Positions 18,772-28,214 of a stretch of 64,000 bases of DNA are shown in pieces. The notes beneath the pieces were generated by a model. That model was given only the letters and a program-made list of their open reading frames with translations, was not told the DNA's origin and ran no database searches. The DNA is from Sagittula stellata E-37 (GTDB taxonomy: Bacteria > Pseudomonadota > Alphaproteobacteria > Rhodobacterales > Rhodobacteraceae), in the NCBI RefSeq assembly GCF_039724765.1, contig NZ_CP155729.1, positions 3,357,501 through 3,421,500 of the forward strand. The letters run 5' to 3'. The translations under genes and the position numbers were made by a program. Within the stretch, counting starts at the first letter, position 1. Each line of letters begins with the position of its first letter.

Positions 18772-19869
18772 TCAGGTGTTGAAGAGGAAGTGCAGCACGT
18801 CGCCGTCCTGCACGACGTAGCCCTTACCTTCGGCCCGCATCTTGCCGGCATCCTTCGCCGGGCCTTCGCCGCCAAGCGTGACATAATCGTCGTAGGCGAT
18901 GGTCTCGGCCCGGATGAAGCCCTTCTCGAAATCGCCGTGGATCACGCCCGCCGCCTGCGGCGCGCCGGTGCCCTCGCGGATCGTCCAGGCGCGCGCCTCC
19001 TTCGGCCCCACGGTAAAATAGGTCTGCAGGCCCAGAAGCGCGTAACCCGCCTTGATCAGACGGTCGAGCCCGGCTTCTTCCAGCCCCAGCTCACCCAGGA
19101 ATTCCTGCGCTTCATCGGCGTCGAGCTGGCTGATCTCTTCCTCGATCTTGGCCGAGATCACCACTGCCGAATTGCCTTGTTCCGCTGCCATCTCGAAGAC
19201 CTTCGCGGACAGCGCGTTGCCCTCCGACGCGTCGCCCTCGTCGACGTTGCAGACGTAGAGCACCGGCTTCGCGGTCAGAAGCTGGAGCATCCGCCAGGCC
19301 TTCGCATCCTCGGCGTCCACCTCGACGACGCGGGCCGGCTTGCCCTGCTCCAGCACCTCCAGCGCCATCTTCATCAGACGTTCCTGCTGAACCGCCTCCT
19401 TGTCGCCGCCACGCACCTTGCGGACGATGTTCTGCAGCCGCTTTTCCAGCGACTCCATGTCGGCGATGATCAGCTCCGTCTCGATGGTGTCCGCATCCGA
19501 CACCGGATCGACCCGGCCGTCGACGTGGGTCACGTCATCGTCCTCGAAACAGCGCAGCACATGCGCGATGGCGTCCACCTCGCGGATGTTGGCCAGGAAC
19601 TGGTTGCCCAGCCCCTCGCCCTTCGATGCGCCTTTCACCAGGCCAGCGATGTCCACGAAGGTCATGCGCGTGGGAATGATCTGCTTCGATCCGGCGATCC
19701 CGGCCAGCTTGTCCAGCCGCGTATCGGGCACCGCCACATCGCCCACGTTCGGTTCGATCGTGCAGAAGGGAAAGTTCGCCGCCTGCGCCGCGGCGGTCTT
19801 CGTCAGTGCGTTGAACAGCGTGGACTTGCCGACGTTCGGCAGTCCAACGATACCCATCCGAAATCCCAT
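18772..19869 (-). CDS. ychF: Redox-regulated ATPase YchF (OBG family)
   Basis: The 365-residue P-loop protein associates with ribosomes. G1 is GLPNVGKST near residue 9, and G3 is [16 protein letters not shown]. The G4 element is CNVDE instead of NKxD, which is the hallmark of YchF and explains its preference for ATP. A coiled-coil insert and a C-terminal TGS domain complete the usual architecture. I start at MGFRMGIVG, as in other alphaproteobacterial YchF proteins, giving the standard length. Confidence 0.96.
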   Translation of the reverse strand: MGFRMGIVGLPNVGKSTLFNALTKTAAAQAANFPFCTIEPNVGDVAVPDTRLDKLAGIAGSKQIIPTRMTFVDIAGLVKGASKGEGLGNQFLANIREVDAIAHVLRCFEDDDVTHVDGRVDPVSDADTIETELIIADMESLEKRLQNIVRKVRGGDKEAVQQERLMKMALEVLEQGKPARVVEVDAEDAKAWRMLQLLTAKPVLYVCNVDEGDASEGNALSAKVFEMAAEQGNSAVVISAKIEEEISQLDADEAQEFLGELGLEEAGLDRLIKAGYALLGLQTYFTVGPKEARAWTIREGTGAPQAAGVIHGDFEKGFIRAETIAYDDYVTLGGEGPAKDAGKMRAEGKGYVVQDGDVLHFLFNT

Positions 19870-19993
19870 CACATCGCTCCAAGCCAAGGGTCCGGGGCCT
19901 TCTAGGCAGAGCGTCGCGCAAACGCAAGGCGAGGCATTGACCGGAACGCCCCGACACCATTACGTTGATATCAAACCAGTCGAGGAGACGACC

Positions 19994-20413
19994 ATGCAGA
20001 TGACGCCATACCTGTTCTTCCGGGGGAATTGCCGCGCGGCCTTTAACCGGTATGCGGAGATCCTCGATTTGCCCGCGCCGCAGATCATGGACTTCTCCCA
20101 ACTGCCGGAGGCCGAAAGGGAGAACATGCCGGGCGCCGCCGAGGACGCCGTGATGCACGCCATGCTCATGCTGCCGTCGGGCGCGCTCATGGGCTCCGAC
20201 GACATCGGCCCGGAGTTCCAGCCGATGGCCGGGTGCTCCGTCAACCTGATGGTCGCCACCGCGCAGGAGGCCAATCGCGTGTTCGACGCGCTCGCAGAAG
20301 GTGGCGAGATCCGGATGCCGCTGGCCGAGACCTTCTGGACCCCCGCTTTCGGCACGTTGACGGACGCCTTCGGCATCCGCTGGATGGTCATGGCCGAGGG
20401 CCCGCAGGGCTGA
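19994..20413 (+). CDS. VOC-family protein (PhnB/glyoxalase-like)
   Basis: The 139-residue protein belongs to the PhnB/3-demethylubiquinone-methyltransferase-like branch of the VOC superfamily. It has the typical [19 protein letters not shown] start, a central [17 protein letters not shown] and a C-terminal [16 protein letters not shown] 6 bases upstream fixes the start. Members are often misnamed 3-demethylubiquinone methyltransferase; no enzymatic activity is assigned here. It is a single gene between ychF and a minus-strand DUF805 gene. Confidence 0.85.
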   Translation: MQMTPYLFFRGNCRAAFNRYAEILDLPAPQIMDFSQLPEAERENMPGAAEDAVMHAMLMLPSGALMGSDDIGPEFQPMAGCSVNLMVATAQEANRVFDALAEGGEIRMPLAETFWTPAFGTLTDAFGIRWMVMAEGPQG

Positions 20414-20462
20414 ACGGCCTCCGGGAAGGCGCGCTGCCACACCGGCTGACGCGCGGCAAACG

Positions 20463-20492
20463 AAAAGGCGCGGGACATCTGCCCCGCGCCTT
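20463..20492 (-). terminator. Bidirectional-looking terminator between VOC and DUF805 genes
   Basis: A perfect 10-bp stem, AAGGCGCGGG (20465-20474) with CCCGCGCCTT (20483-20492), surrounds an 8-base loop. On the minus strand it ends in a run of four T 34 bases after the DUF805 stop. On the plus strand it is 50 bases after the VOC stop but has only a short T run. Confidence 0.75.
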
Positions 20493-20526
20493 GCGTCATC
20501 CCGAAGGGGATGGCCAAATATCGGGC

Positions 20527-20916
20527 TTAGCCGAACCGGTTCGGCGCGTTCTCCGGTGCCTTGGCGAACCAGACGATCAGGACGATGATGCCGATGATCG
20601 GGATCAGCGCGATAAGCTGCCACCAGCCGGAGCGGTCGATGTCGTGCAGGCGGCGCGCGCCGATGGCGATCTGCGGCACGATGATGGCCAGCGACCAGAG
20701 GCTGCCGAGGATCGGCATTCCGATGATCGCGTCGATGATGTTCGCCACGATGGACACGACGAAGCAGGCGAGCCACGCCTTCCAGAACTCGCCGCGGTTG
20801 GAGCGGCCCTCGAAGTTGATGTAATTCTTGAAGAACCGGCTCAGCGCCTCGCCAAAGGCCACGTCTTCGCGGTAGTTGCCGCCCCCAGCCGGGGCGTGCT
20901 CCATGGTGGTGTCCAT
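20527..20916 (-). CDS. DUF805 membrane protein
   Basis: This 129-residue membrane protein of the DUF805 family has the signature FKNYINFEGRSNRGEFW near residue 30, then three or four hydrophobic segments and the conserved RRLHDIDRSGWWQLI. I start at the ATG of MDTTMEH, 8 bases after AGGAG. A TTG directly before it is in frame but worse placed. The family is widespread, sits in the inner membrane and has no established function. It is a lone gene with its own terminator. Confidence 0.9.
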   Translation of the reverse strand: MDTTMEHAPAGGGNYREDVAFGEALSRFFKNYINFEGRSNRGEFWKAWLACFVVSIVANIIDAIIGMPILGSLWSLAIIVPQIAIGARRLHDIDRSGWWQLIALIPIIGIIVLIVWFAKAPENAPNRFG

Positions 20917-21071
20917 CAATCTCTCTCCTGCAAATGAATATTCTTGTAAGTGGTTTGCGTTTCCGGCCCCGTTTGGCAGAGACCTTGACGCAGTAAATCA
21001 CCGGCAGGGGCTGCGGATCAATGGTGAAATACCCCCAGCCGGCCCGGGACGGACACGCCGACCGGCCGGCT

Positions 21072-22436
21072 TCAGACCGGCGCGGCGATCAGCCCGCGGC
21101 CCCGGGTCCAGAAGCGCGTCATGAGCAGCACCGCCGCGACGGCCAGCCCGCAGACCAGACCCAGCCAGACGCCCACGGCGCCGAGGCCCAGCGAAAAGCC
21201 GAAGACCAGCGCGGCGGGCATGCCTACGCCCCAGTAGGCGAGCGTCGCCATGATCATCGGCACCCGCGTGTCGTGCAGACCGCGCAAGAGCCCCACGTGG
21301 ATCACCTGCAGCGCGTCCATAAGCTGGAACAGCGCCGCCATCAGCAGTAGCAGGCGGCCGACGCGAAGGATCTCGTCGCGCAGCGGGGAGTGCGGGTCGA
21401 TGAAGGCGCTCAGCAGCAGGTCGGGAATGGTCACGAAAATCAGCACCGACGCCGCAACGGTGATCAGCCCCATCCAGATCGCAACCTTTGCACCGCGCAT
21501 CAGGTGGTCGCCGTCTGCCCGGCCAAGCGCGTTGCCCGCGCGCACCGTCGCCGCGTTCGACAGCCCAAGTTGCACCATGAACGTCGCGCTCGAGACCTGC
21601 AGCGCGATGCCGTGCGCCGCCAGCGCCACCGCGCCCAGCCACCCCATCAGCACCGACGACCCGGCGAACAGTGCCACTTCGGCCAGCGTGGTCAGACCGA
21701 TCGGCCATCCCAGCGCAAACACGCGGACGAACATCTCGCGGTCGGGGCGCCACAGCCGCACGAAAAGCGCGTGCTCCGGCAAGACGCGCACCGCGTAAGC
21801 CACGATCAGCACCAGCGACAGGATCTGCACGCCCAGCGACGCGATGGCCGCCCCGGCAATGCCCAGTTCCGGCAGACCCATCTTGCCGAACACCAGCGCG
21901 TAGTTGCCCACGCCGTTGGCCGCGGCCGCCGCCACCGTGACCCAGAGCACGACGCGTGTCCGCTCCAGCCCGGCGAGGTAGTTCTTCAGCACCATCACGC
22001 CAAGCGCCGGCAGCATGCCCCAGCCCGCGATCCGGAGATAGTCCTGCGCCAGCCGCGCGATGTCCTCCGCCTGCCCCATCGCCCGCAGCAACGGGTCCGC
22101 GTACCACAAAAGCGGCATCACCAGCACGAAGTAGATGGTCGAGATCCACAGCGCCATGCGGGTGGACCGGCGGATCATCACCTGGTCGCCCTTGGCGTCG
22201 AAGGTCGCCACCATCGGCAGGATCGCCCAGGCGAAGCCTGAACCGAACAGGAACAGCGTGAAGAACAGCGACGTCGCCAGCGTCAGCGCCGCCAGTTCCG
22301 GCACGCCATACCAGCCCAGCACCACCGTATCGGTCAGCCCGATGGCGAATTGCGCAAGATGCCCGCCGACAAGCGGCAGGCCAAGGCTCAGCAGCGCTCT
22401 CGCGTGCTGCGGATATGTCATCACCGGGCGGGTCAT
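21072..22436 (-). CDS. MATE-family multidrug/organic cation exporter (NorM-like)
   Basis: This 454-residue protein of twelve predicted membrane helices in two homologous halves is an antiporter of the MATE family. The first helix region LGLPLVGGHLAQFAIGLTDTVVLGWYG and the matching second-half motif LTTLAEVALFAGSSVLMGWLG are typical of the NorM branch. The start is chosen at MTRPVMTYP; MTYP 15 bases later is equally possible, and neither has a good ribosome site. It is divergent from the DUF2461 gene. Its substrates are unknown. Confidence 0.9.
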   Translation of the reverse strand: MTRPVMTYPQHARALLSLGLPLVGGHLAQFAIGLTDTVVLGWYGVPELAALTLATSLFFTLFLFGSGFAWAILPMVATFDAKGDQVMIRRSTRMALWISTIYFVLVMPLLWYADPLLRAMGQAEDIARLAQDYLRIAGWGMLPALGVMVLKNYLAGLERTRVVLWVTVAAAAANGVGNYALVFGKMGLPELGIAGAAIASLGVQILSLVLIVAYAVRVLPEHALFVRLWRPDREMFVRVFALGWPIGLTTLAEVALFAGSSVLMGWLGAVALAAHGIALQVSSATFMVQLGLSNAATVRAGNALGRADGDHLMRGAKVAIWMGLITVAASVLIFVTIPDLLLSAFIDPHSPLRDEILRVGRLLLLMAALFQLMDALQVIHVGLLRGLHDTRVPMIMATLAYWGVGMPAALVFGFSLGLGAVGVWLGLVCGLAVAAVLLMTRFWTRGRGLIAAPV

Positions 22437-22555
22437 GCACGGGCGATTACGTGGGCAATCGTCCCGCCGCAAGCGCGCGTTTCCGCACGCATCGGGTGCG
22501 AACATGGAAATTCTGTGTTAACGTAACGGAAATTACTCCACGCATTGACACCCGC

Positions 22556-23194
22556 ATGGCCGAGCCGATTGACCTCGATCACCTCTTTCAGGACACGCGC
22601 GCCTTTCTCGCAGAGCTGGCGGCCTCCAACTCGCGCGCATGGTTCCAGACCCAGAAGACCCGCTACGACACCCTGCTGAAACGCCCTTCGGAAAAGCTTC
22701 TGGCGGAAACCGCCGCTTGGCTCGAAGCCGAGACCGGCGAGCAGCCGCGCACGAAACTCTTCCGGCCCTACCGCGACGTACGGTTTTCGCCGGACAAGAC
22801 CCCCTATCACACGCACCTCCACATGATGTGGTCGCTAGGCGACGGGCGGGCGTGGATGCTGGGCATCGCGCCGGACTATGCCACGGTCGGCGCGGGCATC
22901 ATGGCCTTCGGATCGGCGCAGGCCGACCGGTTCCGCGCCGCCGTCGCCGGTCCCGAAGGCGAGACGCTGGCCAAGCTGCTGGACCAGGGGTGGCGCGTCG
23001 ATCCCCCGGCACTGAAACGCGTGCCCGCCCCCTACACCGCCGACCACCCGCGCGCCGACCTCTTGCGGCACAAGGGGCTGGTGGCTTGGGCCGACGACAT
23101 GGACGACGCGCTCTCGCGCGATGCCGGGGCCGCCGTGCGCGACGTCATGGTCCGCGCACAACCACTGATGGACTGGCTCGGCGCCAACGCCTGA
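22556..23194 (+). CDS. DUF2461 (TIGR02453) family protein
   Basis: The 212-residue cytoplasmic protein belongs to the DUF2461 family. It shows the conserved NSRAWFQTQKTRYD segment near residue 25, then KLFRPYRDVRFSPDKTPYHTHL, both diagnostic. The family has no known function. Longer upstream readings are rejected because the N-terminus MAEPIDLDHLFQDTRAFL aligns with the usual start. It is alone between a divergent MATE gene and a convergent epimerase gene. Confidence 0.9.
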   Translation: MAEPIDLDHLFQDTRAFLAELAASNSRAWFQTQKTRYDTLLKRPSEKLLAETAAWLEAETGEQPRTKLFRPYRDVRFSPDKTPYHTHLHMMWSLGDGRAWMLGIAPDYATVGAGIMAFGSAQADRFRAAVAGPEGETLAKLLDQGWRVDPPALKRVPAPYTADHPRADLLRHKGLVAWADDMDDALSRDAGAAVRDVMVRAQPLMDWLGANA

Positions 23195-23205
23195 ACCGCC
23201 CCCGC

Positions 23206-24099
23206 TCAGACCTCCGTCAGCACGTCGCGCCAGGAGTGCGCGGGCCGGTAGCCCAGCATCTCCTTCGCCTTCCGGTTGGAATAGAAAGTCTCCTGTTCGC
23301 CCATTTCACGCTTGACCGGCACACCGTCGTAGAACCGCGCGCGCACCTCCTCGTTGGACAGCGCCACCGACAGGTCGTCGTTCGAGACGTTGAACACCTC
23401 GTATCCCAGACCGTCGGTTTTCAGGCAGCACTCGACCATCCGCCCCAGATCGCGCACGTCGATATAGGCAAAGATGTTGCGCCGGCGGAGCGATGCATCC
23501 GCCACGAAGGCCGGGAACTTTTCGGCGTATTCGTGCGGTTCGATCACGTTGTTGATCCTCAGGCCGTAGATGTCGCGGCCCCAGCGCGCGTGGAAGCTGC
23601 GCCCGGTCGCCTCGTTGCAGACCTTCGAACAGGCATAGGCGTCCTGCGGCACGGTCGGGTGCTCCTCGTCCACCGGCACATATTCCGGCGTCACCTCGCC
23701 ATCGGCGAAACAGATGCCATAGGTCGTTTCCGACGAGGCGAAGACCACCTTGGGCACCCCCGCTTTCATCGCCGCCTCCAGCACGTTGTAGGTCGAGACG
23801 GTGTTGACCCGGAAGGTCTCGCAGTCGGGCTTGATGAGGATGCGCGGGATCGCCGCGAAATGCACCACCGCGTCAAAGGCGGGCAGCCCGGTGCCGGGCT
23901 CCAGTTCATCGAGCCCGGCATAGCTTTGCATGGCCGAGAACACCTGCCCCGGATCGGTCAGGTCGCAGATCATGTTGTCCACGCCCTCCGCCTCCAGCGG
24001 TACGAGATCGAGGTTCAGCACCCGGTGCCCCTGCCCGACGAGGTAGGGCACCACGTGCCGCCCCGCCTTGCCCGCTCCGCCTGTGAACAGAATACGCAT
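23206..24099 (-). CDS. NAD-dependent epimerase/dehydratase (extended SDR)
   Basis: The 297-residue extended short-chain dehydrogenase has the nucleotide-binding motif TGGAGKAGRHV (residues 7-17) and an active-site YACSK with upstream SSETTYG. The start is set by AGGGAGG just before the ATG of MRILFTGG. Sugar-nucleotide or uronate-type substrates are usual for the family; nothing in the sequence fixes which. It converges with DUF2461 and diverges from trpA. Confidence 0.87.
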   Translation of the reverse strand: MRILFTGGAGKAGRHVVPYLVGQGHRVLNLDLVPLEAEGVDNMICDLTDPGQVFSAMQSYAGLDELEPGTGLPAFDAVVHFAAIPRILIKPDCETFRVNTVSTYNVLEAAMKAGVPKVVFASSETTYGICFADGEVTPEYVPVDEEHPTVPQDAYACSKVCNEATGRSFHARWGRDIYGLRINNVIEPHEYAEKFPAFVADASLRRRNIFAYIDVRDLGRMVECCLKTDGLGYEVFNVSNDDLSVALSNEEVRARFYDGVPVKREMGEQETFYSNRKAKEMLGYRPAHSWRDVLTEV

Positions 24100-24192
24100 G
24101 TTGCCTCCCTTGCAGTCCTGTCGCGATGGCGGGGCCATTGATTTTCCCCGCACGTTCCGGCAACAGACCTAGAACGCTGACCGGAGAGAACC

Positions 24193-24984
24193 ATGACCCG
24201 CATCGAATCCAAGTTCGCCCAACTTCGCGAGGAAGGAAAGAAAGCCTTTGTCGCCTACATCATGGCGGGCGATCCGGATGTGGACAGCTCGCTGGCGGTG
24301 ATGAAGGGCCTGCCGGAGGCCGGGGTCGACGTGATCGAACTGGGCCTGCCCTTCACCGACCCCATGGCCGACGGCCCGACGATCCAGCTTGCCGGGCAGC
24401 GCGCGCTCGAAGGCGGGATGACGCTGGCCAGGACGCTCGACATGGTGCGCGCCTTCCGCGAAGGCGACGACACGACGCCGATCGTGCTGATGGGCTACTA
24501 CAACCCGATCTACTCCCGCGGCGTCGACCGCTTCCTTGCCGAGGCGAAGGAGGCCGGGATCGACGGTCTCATCATCGTCGACCTGCCGCCCGAGGAAGAC
24601 GAGGAACTTTGCCTGCCCGCGCAGGCCGCCGGGCTGAACTTCATCCGCCTCGCGACGCCCACCACCGACGACAAGCGCCTGCCGAAGGTCATGCAGAACA
24701 CCTCCGGCTTCGTGTACTACGTGTCGATCACCGGCATCACCGGCGCCGCCGCGGCCGAGGCGGCCGACGTGGGCCCGGAAGTCGCGCGCATCAAGGCGGT
24801 GAGCGACCTGCCGGTGATCGTTGGCTTCGGCATCCGGACCCCGGAAAGTGCGAAAGCCATCGCCGGTGTCGCCGACGGCTGCGTCGTGGGCACCGCCATC
24901 GTCGGCCAGATTGCGGAGGGCAAACCCGTGGCAGACGTCCTGTCCTTCGTGAAGTCCCTCTCCGACGGCGCGCACAGCGCCTGA
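24193..24984 (+). CDS. trpA: Tryptophan synthase alpha chain TrpA
   Basis: The 263-residue TIM-barrel subunit cleaves indole-3-glycerol phosphate to indole and glyceraldehyde 3-phosphate. Catalytic Glu49 (VIELGLPF) and Asp60 (DPMADGP) are at their canonical positions. The phosphate loops [10 protein letters not shown] and VGTAIV are intact. A GGAGAG ribosome site precedes the ATG. Its partner trpB is not adjacent but lies about 12 kb away on the opposite strand (36648-37868). Confidence 0.97.
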   Translation: MTRIESKFAQLREEGKKAFVAYIMAGDPDVDSSLAVMKGLPEAGVDVIELGLPFTDPMADGPTIQLAGQRALEGGMTLARTLDMVRAFREGDDTTPIVLMGYYNPIYSRGVDRFLAEAKEAGIDGLIIVDLPPEEDEELCLPAQAAGLNFIRLATPTTDDKRLPKVMQNTSGFVYYVSITGITGAAAAEAADVGPEVARIKAVSDLPVIVGFGIRTPESAKAIAGVADGCVVGTAIVGQIAEGKPVADVLSFVKSLSDGAHSA

Positions 24985-25021
24985 GAGTGCATGAAGGGGG
25001 CTTTACCCCTTGGTCCAATGC

Positions 25022-25100
25022 AGGTTTCGTCCCGGCTCTCAGCCGGGCCGATCCACGCTCCCCTTTTGGGCGCGCACGAAAGAGACGCGGGACGAAACTG
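25022..25100. repeat. Structured inverted-repeat element after trpA
   Basis: GTTTCGTCCC (25024-25033) and GGGACGAAAC (25089-25098) are perfect 10-base inverted repeats. They enclose a small hairpin, CCCGGCT-CTC-AGCCGGG (25031-25047), and further GC-rich sequence. The outer and inner stems share three bases and so would compete or stack. No coding frame here is credible. It may be an intergenic repeat of the host genome or a structured RNA. Confidence 0.55.
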
Positions 25101-25173
25101 CCCTTCGACGCAACCTCTTGAAGGTCGACTATCGGCCATGGAAAGATACACGCCTTGGTCAATGGTGCTATCT

Positions 25174-25986
25174 ATGTCTGAATTCACTCAAAAGGAAATC
25201 ACTGCGGCGAACCGGGCCGCATGGAACGCTTCCGCGCAATTGCACGGGGAAGGAGATCGTTGGGAGCAGCTTCTCGAACATGCGGCCACTCCCGGCTTTT
25301 CGGTGCTCGACCCCTTTCTGACCGCCAAACTGGAAGAGCTTGGCCTCAGCGGCAAATCCGCCGTGCAGATCGGCTGCAACAATGCCCGAGAGCTGATTTC
25401 CCTTGCGTCGCTGGGCATCCGCCCAAAAATGGGCATCGACCAGGCAAGCGGGTTTCTGGCCCAGGCAAGGCAACTCGCGGATGCAGCCGGTCTCGATCTC
25501 CAACTGCTTGAAGCAGATGTCTACGACTTGCCTTCCGGCGTCGGACAGTTCGACCTCGCTCTCATCACGATCGGCGTTCTCAACTGGATGCCCGATTTGC
25601 CCGAGTTCTTCCGCATCACCTCCCGGCTTCTCGCGCCGGGCGGACGGCTGGTCATCTACGAGACACACCCGTTTCTTGAGGTCTTCGATCCCGCCAGCCC
25701 CACACCGTTCGAGCCCGCCTTCAGCTATTTCGACAGGACACCCCAAGCGGTCACCGATGCGATCTCCTATGATGGCAAGAACCACGGCAAAGGCGAAACG
25801 GGTTACTGGTTCATTCACCCCATCGGCGAGATCGTCACGGCCTGCGCGCAGTCGGGGCTTGGCATCGAAGAGCTCAAGGAATTCGGGCACACCATCCGCG
25901 AGCCGGAATATGACATATACGCCGGGCGCGCTGCTCAGATCCCGATGAGTTATTGCCTCGTGGCGAAAAAGGCGACAGGCGCGTAG
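25174..25986 (+). CDS. Class I SAM-dependent methyltransferase
   Basis: The 270-residue protein has a seven-strand methyltransferase fold. Motif I is SAVQIGCNNARELISLA near residue 65, with IGCN in place of the usual GCGxG. An acidic residue ends strand 2 (GIDQASG), motif II is in FDLALITIGVLNWMPDL, and motif III is LAPGGRLVIYETHPFLE. A long unrelated in-frame extension upstream crosses the structured repeat, so I start at MSEFTQKEITAANRAAWN. The substrate is unknown, and no neighbouring gene hints at one. Confidence 0.85.
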   Translation: MSEFTQKEITAANRAAWNASAQLHGEGDRWEQLLEHAATPGFSVLDPFLTAKLEELGLSGKSAVQIGCNNARELISLASLGIRPKMGIDQASGFLAQARQLADAAGLDLQLLEADVYDLPSGVGQFDLALITIGVLNWMPDLPEFFRITSRLLAPGGRLVIYETHPFLEVFDPASPTPFEPAFSYFDRTPQAVTDAISYDGKNHGKGETGYWFIHPIGEIVTACAQSGLGIEELKEFGHTIREPEYDIYAGRAAQIPMSYCLVAKKATGA

Positions 25987-26208
25987 GGGCGCGCGCGGCC
26001 TTTCGCGCGCGGCGCAGCACCCGGCAAGTCGGACGTGGTGCCACCCTTCGCCGCGCCATGCGAGAAAGGCGGCCCTTTGCAATCGGCAACGGCATCCAGT
26101 GTTCCGACATGGGATATCTCGGCGCTCAAAACCCTTGCCAACTTCCCGCCAGCGCGTTGGCAGCCCCCGCACGGCACAATCTTTGGCGGCTTTGCAGGTG
26201 TGGCGGGG

Positions 26209-27534
26209 TCACCCCGGACATTTCAGGAGGCGGGCCATTCCCTGTACCAGTTCCTCGCGCCGGAATGGTTTGCCGACATGCGCGTCGATGCCCTGCGTGG
26301 CATAGTCCGACACTTGGTGGGTCATCACGTTGGCGGTGAGCGCCATGATCGGCACGCGCGGCGCGCCTGTCCCTGCCTCCCATGCGCGGATCGCAGCGGC
26401 CGCGACGAGACCGTCCATCACCGGCATGTTCACATCCATCAGCACGAGGTCGAAGGCCCGGGTCTTGCGGAGCGCCACCGCCTGCGCGCCGTCTGTCACC
26501 ATCCTCAGGTCGAGATCGAAGGGTTTCAGCACCAGCCGCAGCACCTTCTGGTTGGTCTCGCTGTCCTCGGCCACCAGCACCCGCCAGCGGCGGGCGCGCA
26601 GCACCTGCTCGGCCTTGAAACCCTCGGCCCGGTCGATCCGCCTGTCGGCCACCGGCGCCGCGCCAAGCGCCACCGTCGCCACAAAGCACGCCCCCCCGCC
26701 CGGCACGTGTTCGTACACGAGATCGCCACCGAGGAGACGGCAGAAGCGGCGCGAGATCGCAAGCCCCAGACCCGTGCCGCCGTGGGTGCGTGTCACGCTG
26801 GCGTCGCCCTGGCTGAAGGCCTGGAACAGCCGTGGGCGATGCGCCTCCGGCACGCCGGGGCCGCTGTCGGTCACGCGCATCTGCAGTTGCCCGTCCCGCA
26901 CCGTCAACAGAACGGCGACCGCCCCTTCCCGGGTGAACTTGAAGGCATTCGACAACAAGTTGGACAGCACCTGCCGAAGCCGCGTCGGATCGCTGACCAC
27001 CAACGCCTTGTCCGCCATGACCTCCACGCTGAACGCAAGCCCCCGCGACGCCGCCATTTCCGAGAAAAGCGCCCGCTCCTCCGCCGCGAATGCGCGCAGG
27101 TCGAACGGGCGCATCTCCATCTCCATGCGGCCGGCCTCGATCTTCGAAAGGTCGAGGACGTCGTTCAGCAGGTCCAGAAGCACCCGGCCGGACGACAGGA
27201 TCACCTGCGCCATCTCCTGCTGGTCCGGCGGCAGTCCACTTTCTTCAAGGCCGGCGGCCATGCCGAGGATCGCGTTCATCGGCGTGCGGATCTCGTGGCT
27301 GATGACCGCGAGAAAGCCGCTCTTGGCATCGTTGGCGGCCTCTGCCTCCGCCCGGGCACGCTCCAGTTCCTCCGTGCGGCTGCGGACCGCCTCTTCCAGT
27401 GCCTCCGCCTGTTCGCGCAGCGCCTTGTTGGCCTCCCACAGGGCACGGCTTTTCTGTTCCAGCAGGGCTTCGGCCTCGGCCCGGGCCTTCACCGCCCGCT
27501 CATAGCGGGCGCGGGACACCGTTTCACCCGGCAC
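26209..27534 (-). CDS. Hybrid sensor histidine kinase with receiver domain, partner of H-NOX
   Basis: A kinase of about 441 residues with no membrane segment. It has a coiled coil (residues 10-70), an HisKA domain with His80 (VISHEIRTPMN), an HATPase with Asn196 (LLSNAFKFT), DSGPGVP and GGTGLGLAIS, and a C-terminal receiver with Asp367 (LMDVNMPVMDG), Thr400 and Lys422 (GKPF). It has no sensor domain of its own. It follows the H-NOX gene by about 20 bases, so the sensor is probably that separate protein, as in known HnoX/HnoK pairs. The start is uncertain: GTG at 27534 is used, TTG 27552 and GTG 27519 are alternatives. The output partner is not in the window. Confidence 0.88.
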   Translation of the reverse strand: MPGETVSRARYERAVKARAEAEALLEQKSRALWEANKALREQAEALEEAVRSRTEELERARAEAEAANDAKSGFLAVISHEIRTPMNAILGMAAGLEESGLPPDQQEMAQVILSSGRVLLDLLNDVLDLSKIEAGRMEMEMRPFDLRAFAAEERALFSEMAASRGLAFSVEVMADKALVVSDPTRLRQVLSNLLSNAFKFTREGAVAVLLTVRDGQLQMRVTDSGPGVPEAHRPRLFQAFSQGDASVTRTHGGTGLGLAISRRFCRLLGGDLVYEHVPGGGACFVATVALGAAPVADRRIDRAEGFKAEQVLRARRWRVLVAEDSETNQKVLRLVLKPFDLDLRMVTDGAQAVALRKTRAFDLVLMDVNMPVMDGLVAAAAIRAWEAGTGAPRVPIMALTANVMTHQVSDYATQGIDAHVGKPFRREELVQGMARLLKCPG

Positions 27535-27554
27535 GGATGAGTGCTCTCCCAAGG

Positions 27555-28088
27555 TTACCGCTCCAGCGACACGTCGAACACCGCCTCGCCATCGGACACG
27601 CGCGTCACATCGACCCTGAGCGGTGTGCCGTAATGTGCCCCGCAGGCGTGGATCAGCCCCTCGCAGAACGACACCAGCGGACGTGGCGAGACGTAACACA
27701 TGCGCAGCGCCTCCCCCTGCCAGGAGGTTTCGAACCGGGGCAGCTCCGCATCCGGATAGAGCTTTCGGACCTCCACATGCACCTCCGTCTCGATCGACTC
27801 GAGCATGTGCAGCGGGCCGTCCTTCGCCGCGAAGAACCCGGGATAAAGCTGGGTGAAACGGGCGTGCATCCATGCCCCGAACCGCCGCTGCAGATCCTCC
27901 GCCGGAACGCCCGTCCGTGCCGCCAGCGCCGAGACAATCGCCAGCAGTTCCGAGCAGGGGTAGTTCCCGACACGGCTGTAGGCCCCGCCCGACGCGAGCG
28001 CCAGGCCGTCCAGCACCTCGTCGACGCCCGCTTCGCCGACGACACCCTCAGCCATCGCCAGCAGTTCCGTGAAAACGATCCCCTTCAT
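27555..28088 (-). CDS. hnoX: H-NOX heme nitric-oxide-binding protein
   Basis: The 177-residue H-NOX domain protein binds NO (or O2) at a heme and passes the signal to a partner enzyme. His104 (ETEVHVEV) is in the proximal heme-ligand position. The defining Y-x-S-x-R heme-propionate motif is Tyr132-Ser134-Arg136 (CYVSPRP). The start MKGIVFTELL is the normal family start. It sits directly upstream of a sensorless hybrid histidine kinase, indicating a two-protein NO-sensing unit. In related bacteria such pairs control biofilm or motility through a phosphorelay; that output is inference here. Confidence 0.93.
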   Translation of the reverse strand: MKGIVFTELLAMAEGVVGEAGVDEVLDGLALASGGAYSRVGNYPCSELLAIVSALAARTGVPAEDLQRRFGAWMHARFTQLYPGFFAAKDGPLHMLESIETEVHVEVRKLYPDAELPRFETSWQGEALRMCYVSPRPLVSFCEGLIHACGAHYGTPLRVDVTRVSDGEAVFDVSLER

Positions 28089-28214
28089 CCGGTCCTCCAG
28101 GCCACTCGCGGGCGAAGCCTACCCGCTGCCGGTGAAGAGGGCCTTAACCCCCTTGCCAGCCTTTCCCCAGATTGGTAACCAACTCTTACCAAAATCTGCG
28201 GAAAAGAGGTCCCA

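Noticed and set aside
24991..25173. 61-residue N-terminal extension of the methyltransferase
   Set aside because: It reads through the inverted-repeat element and has no homology-like pattern; the ATG at 25174 begins the typical family sequence.
27535..27873. N-terminal 113-residue extension of the hybrid kinase frame
   Set aside because: It lies inside the H-NOX coding region in another frame and has random composition; GTG/TTG starts near 27519-27552 fit the kinase better.
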